Positions 60,169 through 64,000 of a stretch of DNA of 64,000 bases are shown here, piece after piece (position 1 is the stretch's first letter; each line of letters starts with the position of its first letter). The notes beneath the pieces were generated by a model that saw only the letters and a list, made by a program, of their open reading frames with translations, made no database searches and was not told the DNA's origin. Where the stretch lies: positions 372,001-436,000 of the forward strand of contig NZ_JAAZQD010000004.1 in assembly GCF_012395255.1 (NCBI RefSeq), read 5' to 3'. This stretch comes from Oleiagrimonas citrea. GTDB lineage: Bacteria > Pseudomonadota > Gammaproteobacteria > Xanthomonadales > Rhodanobacteraceae. Both the position numbers and the translations under genes were made by a program.

Positions 60169-62172
60169 TCAGTTCGATGCCTGCGCCGGCTTGGCCACCG
60201 GTGCACCGGGGCCGATGTTCGTCTTCAGGAAGGCGAGCATCTTGGTGAACAGATCGATGTTGTTCTGTTCGTCGTAGAAGCCATGGCCCTCTCCGGACTT
60301 GGCCATCCACTCGACGTGCTTTCCTGCCTTCTCCAGCGCGTCGCGCATTTCCTTGGCGCCGGCGTAGGGCGCGCGGGTGTCGTCCTTGCCGTGGACCAGC
60401 AGCACGGGAACATCGATCTTGCCCGCCTGGGCGACCGGGGAGTTGTTCTCCAGCGCGTTCGGATCGTCGCCGATCACCATGTGCAGGTAGTTGCGCCCGC
60501 TGCGGAGATAGCGGATGTCGCCCTTGTGGTACAGCATGTCCAGGTCGTAGACACCCGCGTAGCCGATGGCGCACTTGAACAGCTTGGGTGCGCGCACCAC
60601 GGTCATCATCGCAGAGTAGCCACCGAAGCTGGCGCCGTACACGCAGATGCGATTCGGATCGGCGTACTGCTTGGCGATGGCCCATTTCACGCCGTCGATC
60701 AGGTCCTGCTGAATGCGGGTACCCCACTTCATGTAGCCGGCCTGCTCGAAGGCCGGGCCGCGTCCGCCCGAGCCGCGGAAGTTGACCTGCAGCACCAGAT
60801 AGCCGCGGCTGGCGAGCATTTGCGCGTCCCACGCACCATCGGTGAACAGCCAGTCGTCGTGGATGCCGTACGGTCCGCCGTGCGGGAGCAGGATCATTGG
60901 CAGGTTCGACGGGTTGCGGCCTTTGGGCAGGGTCAGGATGCCTTCGAGCATCAAGCCGTCGCTGGCCTTGAAGCGGAACGAGCGGCGCTCGGACATCTGC
61001 TGCGGGTGGATCCACGGTGCTGCATCGAACAGCTTGCGCACCTTGTTGTGGTGCCGGTCGAGCAGATAGTACGAACCCGGATTGCGATCACTGAGCGTCG
61101 AGAACAGCAGGGTCATGCCGTCCTGGCTGAAGGCGATGAAGTTGACGTACTGCCCGGGGAACGCCTTGCTCAGCGCCTTGTACAGCTTGGCCGAGGGCAG
61201 TTGCGGCTGCAGGAAGTGCGCCTTGGGGATGCCGGTGAGGTTGGTCACCGCGAACAGCTTGTAGGGCGGTGGCGACCATTGCGAGCCGCCGAAACTGGCG
61301 AACGGGTCGGCGGTCAAGGTAACCGGATGGCTGGCGTCCGCGTCGGCCTGGATCAGGCGGTATGGGCCGCCATCCTTGCTGGAGTAGGCATAGATCTTCT
61401 TCTCGTCCGGGGTGTACGCGAACGGTTTGAAGTGCGATCCCACGAGCTTATCCGGCAACGGAGTCCAGTGGCCGTCGATGTTGCGGAAGGCGCGGAAATC
61501 CTGTTGTGTGTTGACGCCGAAGGCGTAGGTGGCCTGACCCGCCTTGTCGATCAGGAAATTCATGCCGCCTTGGTCGATGTCGGAGACCAGATGGCGCGTG
61601 TTCCGCGCCGCATTGACGTTGTAGATCGAGCTGATGTTCTCGTTGTCCCACAACGAGACGTCCATATAGAAGTGATCGTTCGGTTTGTCGGGAAGACCCG
61701 CGAGCGTACCGAAGCCCTCGTCGCGCGCGCGGTTGGCCGCGCGTTTGCCCTTGGCGTCGTAGCCGTAGAGGTAGCGCTGGTTCTTGCCGTCGTAGTCGGA
61801 GGCGATGATCTGGCCGAGATTGATGGGCTTGCCGATCGACCCCATGGCCTTGCCCTTGGTGATGACCAGACGCGTTGCGCTGACCCAGGTGATGTCCAGG
61901 GGCAGTTCGTACTGCGGCATCTTCAGGATGCTGATGACGTGCATGTCGGCCAGTCGGTAGACCACGACCGAGTGATGCGTGCCGTCAGGATCATCGGTTC
62001 GAACGGCGAGGTACTTGCCGTCCGGGGACAGGGCAGGGTCGCTCAGTTCGGGATGGCGCGCGAAGTCCTTGAGCGGAATCGTCGCAGTGGATGGAAAGGC
62101 CCAGGCGGCGCCGATGCTGAAGTACAGGCAGCACGAGCACGCGGCCAGAAGGCGCAAGAAACGCTTTTGCAT
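60169..62172 (-). CDS. S9 family (prolyl oligopeptidase-like) peptidase
   Basis: The 667-residue secreted peptidase starts with a signal peptide (cleavage near AWA, about 24). An N-terminal beta-propeller-like region is followed by an alpha/beta-hydrolase domain with the nucleophile motif GASFGGYSA, the Asp in GKDDTRAPY and the His in GEGHGFYDE. It likely cleaves short peptides in the periplasm, a frequent expansion in Lysobacterales. The ATG has GGGGGA five bases upstream; the frame starts four codons earlier with TTG. Together with the M13 peptidase and the POT transporter it suggests a peptide-using lifestyle. Confidence 0.92.
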   Translation of the reverse strand: MQKRFLRLLAACSCCLYFSIGAAWAFPSTATIPLKDFARHPELSDPALSPDGKYLAVRTDDPDGTHHSVVVYRLADMHVISILKMPQYELPLDITWVSATRLVITKGKAMGSIGKPINLGQIIASDYDGKNQRYLYGYDAKGKRAANRARDEGFGTLAGLPDKPNDHFYMDVSLWDNENISSIYNVNAARNTRHLVSDIDQGGMNFLIDKAGQATYAFGVNTQQDFRAFRNIDGHWTPLPDKLVGSHFKPFAYTPDEKKIYAYSSKDGGPYRLIQADADASHPVTLTADPFASFGGSQWSPPPYKLFAVTNLTGIPKAHFLQPQLPSAKLYKALSKAFPGQYVNFIAFSQDGMTLLFSTLSDRNPGSYYLLDRHHNKVRKLFDAAPWIHPQQMSERRSFRFKASDGLMLEGILTLPKGRNPSNLPMILLPHGGPYGIHDDWLFTDGAWDAQMLASRGYLVLQVNFRGSGGRGPAFEQAGYMKWGTRIQQDLIDGVKWAIAKQYADPNRICVYGASFGGYSAMMTVVRAPKLFKCAIGYAGVYDLDMLYHKGDIRYLRSGRNYLHMVIGDDPNALENNSPVAQAGKIDVPVLLVHGKDDTRAPYAGAKEMRDALEKAGKHVEWMAKSGEGHGFYDEQNNIDLFTKMLAFLKTNIGPGAPVAKPAQASN

Positions 62173-62322
62173 GAAATCCCCCAATTGGCTTTTGGAACAA
62201 GCTCACCCCGCCACGATTATAGCTTCGACAGCATGGCCGACCACAGGGCGGCTTCAGCGTGCGGGACTGGCTTCGCGCGTCAACGTCGCTAAACTTGTGC
62301 TTTGCGCGCGGATTTCTCGTCC

Positions 62323-63252
62323 ATGATTCAACCCTTCGTTGACCACATCGATCCGGTTGCCCTGCGTCTGGGGCCTCTTCAGGTGCACTGGTACGGATTG
62401 ATGTACCTGCTGGGATTCGCCGCTGCCTGGTTCCTCGGCGAACGCCGCCGTCGCAGAGGGTTCCTGCCGGTCAGCGCCAACGCCTACAGCGATCTGCTGT
62501 TCTTCCTGATGATGGGCGTGATCGCCGGTGGGCGCATCTGGTACATGGCGACCTACTACCGCCCGGCGGACTGGCTGTGGACCGACCCGCTGGCGCTGTT
62601 CCGCATCTGGGACGGCGGCATGTCGTTCCACGGCGGGCTGCTCGGTGTACTGCTGGCCGGCTGGTGGTGGTCGCGCCGCCACAAGGTGCATCCCATGGAC
62701 ACGGTCGATTTCGTCGCGCCGCTGGTGCCGATCGGTCTGGGACTGGGGCGGCTGGGCAATTTCATCAACGGCGAACTGTGGGGCAAGCCGACCCACCTGC
62801 CGTGGGCGGTCATGTTTCCGGATGCGCGCAATGAGGATCTGGAGTTCCTGGTTCATCATCCGGGCTGGCAGGCGACTTGGCAGCGCTACGGCATGCTGCC
62901 GCGGCATCCCTCGCAGCTGTACGAACTGCTGCTGGAGGGCGTGGTGATGTTCACCGTGCTGTACCTGTACTCGCGCAAGCCGCGGCCGCGGTTCCGCATT
63001 TCCGGATTGTTCGCGCTGATGTACGGCTGCTTCCGTATCGCGGTTGAATTCGTGCGCATGCCGGATCCGCAGTTCGGCCATCATGGCTTGCCTGGCTATT
63101 TGTTCGGCACGAACTGGGTCACGATGGGGCAGGTGCAGTCCGTGCCGCTGGTGCTGGTCGGCCTGTGGCTGCTGTGGCTCTCGCGTCGGGCGCCGGTTCC
63201 GGAGCGCCGGGTCGTGCAGGCGGAAACGAAGCCCGACGCCGAGAAGTCCTGA
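62323..63252 (+). CDS. lgt: Prolipoprotein diacylglyceryl transferase
   Basis: The 309-residue membrane enzyme attaches diacylglycerol from phosphatidylglycerol to the Cys of prolipoproteins. Family marks are [21 protein letters not shown] (with the essential His) and the Lgt signature [13 protein letters not shown] near residues 142-154. The C-terminal helix and a short basic tail are normal. The ATG used gives the start MIQPF, and a TTG 21 bases upstream is possible. Followed by a TIGR00266 gene in the opposite direction. Confidence 0.95.
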   Translation: MIQPFVDHIDPVALRLGPLQVHWYGLMYLLGFAAAWFLGERRRRRGFLPVSANAYSDLLFFLMMGVIAGGRIWYMATYYRPADWLWTDPLALFRIWDGGMSFHGGLLGVLLAGWWWSRRHKVHPMDTVDFVAPLVPIGLGLGRLGNFINGELWGKPTHLPWAVMFPDARNEDLEFLVHHPGWQATWQRYGMLPRHPSQLYELLLEGVVMFTVLYLYSRKPRPRFRISGLFALMYGCFRIAVEFVRMPDPQFGHHGLPGYLFGTNWVTMGQVQSVPLVLVGLWLLWLSRRAPVPERRVVQAETKPDAEKS

Positions 63253-64000
63253 TCAGAAGTTGCGGTCGCCGCCGAGCAGGTCGCCGAGACCGCCGAGAAT
63301 CGAACCTTCGCCTCGCCGTTCGCCGCCGCCCTGCGGTGCGGCGGCGAGCATGCGGCCGGCCATGCGCGAGAACGGCAGCGACTGCAGCCAGACCTTGCCG
63401 GGGCCGGTCAGCGTGGCCAGGAACATGCCCTCGCCGCCGAACAGCATGCTCTTGATGCCGCCGACGGTGCGCACGTCCATGCTCACGGTGTCGTGGAAGG
63501 CGACGACGCAGCCGGTGTCCACGTCCAGGCGCTCGCCGGCTTTCAGCTCACGTTCGATCACGGTGCCGCCGGCATGGACGAAGACCCAGCCGTCGCCTTC
63601 CAGTTTCTGCATGATGAAACCCTCGCCGCCGAACAGGCCGGTGAGGATGCGGCGCTGGAAGAAGATGCCCAGCTGCACACCGCGCGCGCCGGCCAGGAAG
63701 CTGTCCTTCTGGCAGATCAGGCGGCCGCCGTGCTCGGACAGTCTCATCGCCATCACGGTGCCGGGGTAGGGCGCGGCGAAGGCCACGTGCGCCTTGCCCG
63801 CGCCGCCGTGCGTGAACACGGTGGTGAACAGGCTCTCGCCGGTGACCACGCGCTTGCCGGCCGACAGCAGCTTGTCCATGAAGCCGCCGCCCTGGCCGCT
63901 GTGCGAGCCGTCGCCGAACACGGTGTCCATGTTCACGGCTGCGTCCTTGTACATGAGCGCACCGGCCTCGGCGACGGCGCTTTCGCCCGGGTCCAGCTCG
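63253..64000 (-). CDS. TIGR00266/AIM24 family protein (5' truncated at the window end)
   Basis: About 248 residues are seen and the frame runs off the right end of the window. The visible sequence fits the AIM24 (TIGR00266, DUF124) family: ELDPGESAVAEAGALMYKD at the start, GRLICQKDSFLAGARGV and a long Gly-rich beta-barrel-like body. Family members are tubby-like proteins of unknown function; the yeast AIM24 is mitochondrial. A Gly/Arg-rich tail (GGGERRGEGSILGGL) precedes the stop. It ends right next to lgt. Confidence 0.88.
   Translation of the reverse strand, partial: ELDPGESAVAEAGALMYKDAAVNMDTVFGDGSHSGQGGGFMDKLLSAGKRVVTGESLFTTVFTHGGAGKAHVAFAAPYPGTVMAMRLSEHGGRLICQKDSFLAGARGVQLGIFFQRRILTGLFGGEGFIMQKLEGDGWVFVHAGGTVIERELKAGERLDVDTGCVVAFHDTVSMDVRTVGGIKSMLFGGEGMFLATLTGPGKVWLQSLPFSRMAGRMLAAAPQGGGERRGEGSILGGLGDLLGGDRNF

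Noticed and set aside
60112-62292. A 726-codon plus-strand frame opposite the S9 peptidase
   Set aside because: No domain; the peptidase motifs are on the minus strand.
1-64000. CRISPR array, transposase or integrase
   Set aside because: No regularly spaced direct repeats and no transposase or integrase protein were recognised anywhere in the window.

Overview
The window is about 64 kb of compact, GC-rich chromosome with roughly 45 protein genes and no RNA genes, CRISPR array or insertion sequence that I can see. It looks like a member of the Lysobacterales (Xanthomonadales), most likely Rhodanobacteraceae or a close relative. The best markers are the fused aspartate kinase / diaminopimelate decarboxylase (lysAC) followed directly by murL and murD2 (the Xanthomonas-type D-glutamate route), plus a RegB/RegA-type redox pair. 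Species and database identity are inferred from recognised families only.

Left part (1-11.5 kb): the truncated 3' end of an autotransporter, dxs, an HNH nuclease, a SapC-like protein, a GNAT acetyltransferase, a large acyl-CoA dehydrogenase with an LEA-14-like lipoprotein gene, a small SET-domain methyltransferase, a Gre-family factor, a small lipoprotein and an EF-G paralogue. These are mostly single genes separated by clear bidirectional terminators.

Middle part (11.5-37.3 kb): a 500 bp gene-free stretch, a glycine-zipper protein and then two tandem paralogues of a TonB-like, proline-rich membrane protein with an uncharacterised C-terminal domain. A two-subunit Tat-exported molybdenum hydroxylase follows, then a REP-like repeat pair, a PhzF-family gene and the lysAC-murL-murD2 operon, which brings diaminopimelate and D-glutamate supply for peptidoglycan together. 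After an M13 peptidase come tamB, tamA and a GH17-GT2 beta-glucan synthase/transferase in one direction, an envelope-biogenesis block. An isolated phage-like HTH membrane protein and a Dps close this part.

Right part (37.4-64 kb): hrpA, relA, a TPR protein, a DUF1761 protein, bioA, and a co-directional run gspN-hisN-nudE-cysQ-mazG (secretion, histidine and sulfur metabolism, nucleotide house-cleaning). Then come a His-rich periplasmic protein, the ybbA-ybbP ABC exporter divergent from tesA with overlapping start codons, a decayed aldo/keto reductase, regB-regA, a POT peptide transporter, dgkA, an S9 peptidase, lgt and a TIGR00266/AIM24 gene cut by the window end.

Most of the window is ordinary core genome. 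The parts I would look at again are the tandem TonB-like paralogues, the lysAC-murL-murD2 operon, the isolated HTH-membrane gene with its hairpin, the aldo/keto reductase remnant, the conserved redox cysteine in RegB and the ybbA/tesA start-codon overlap. I found no clear new multi-gene defence or metabolic system.
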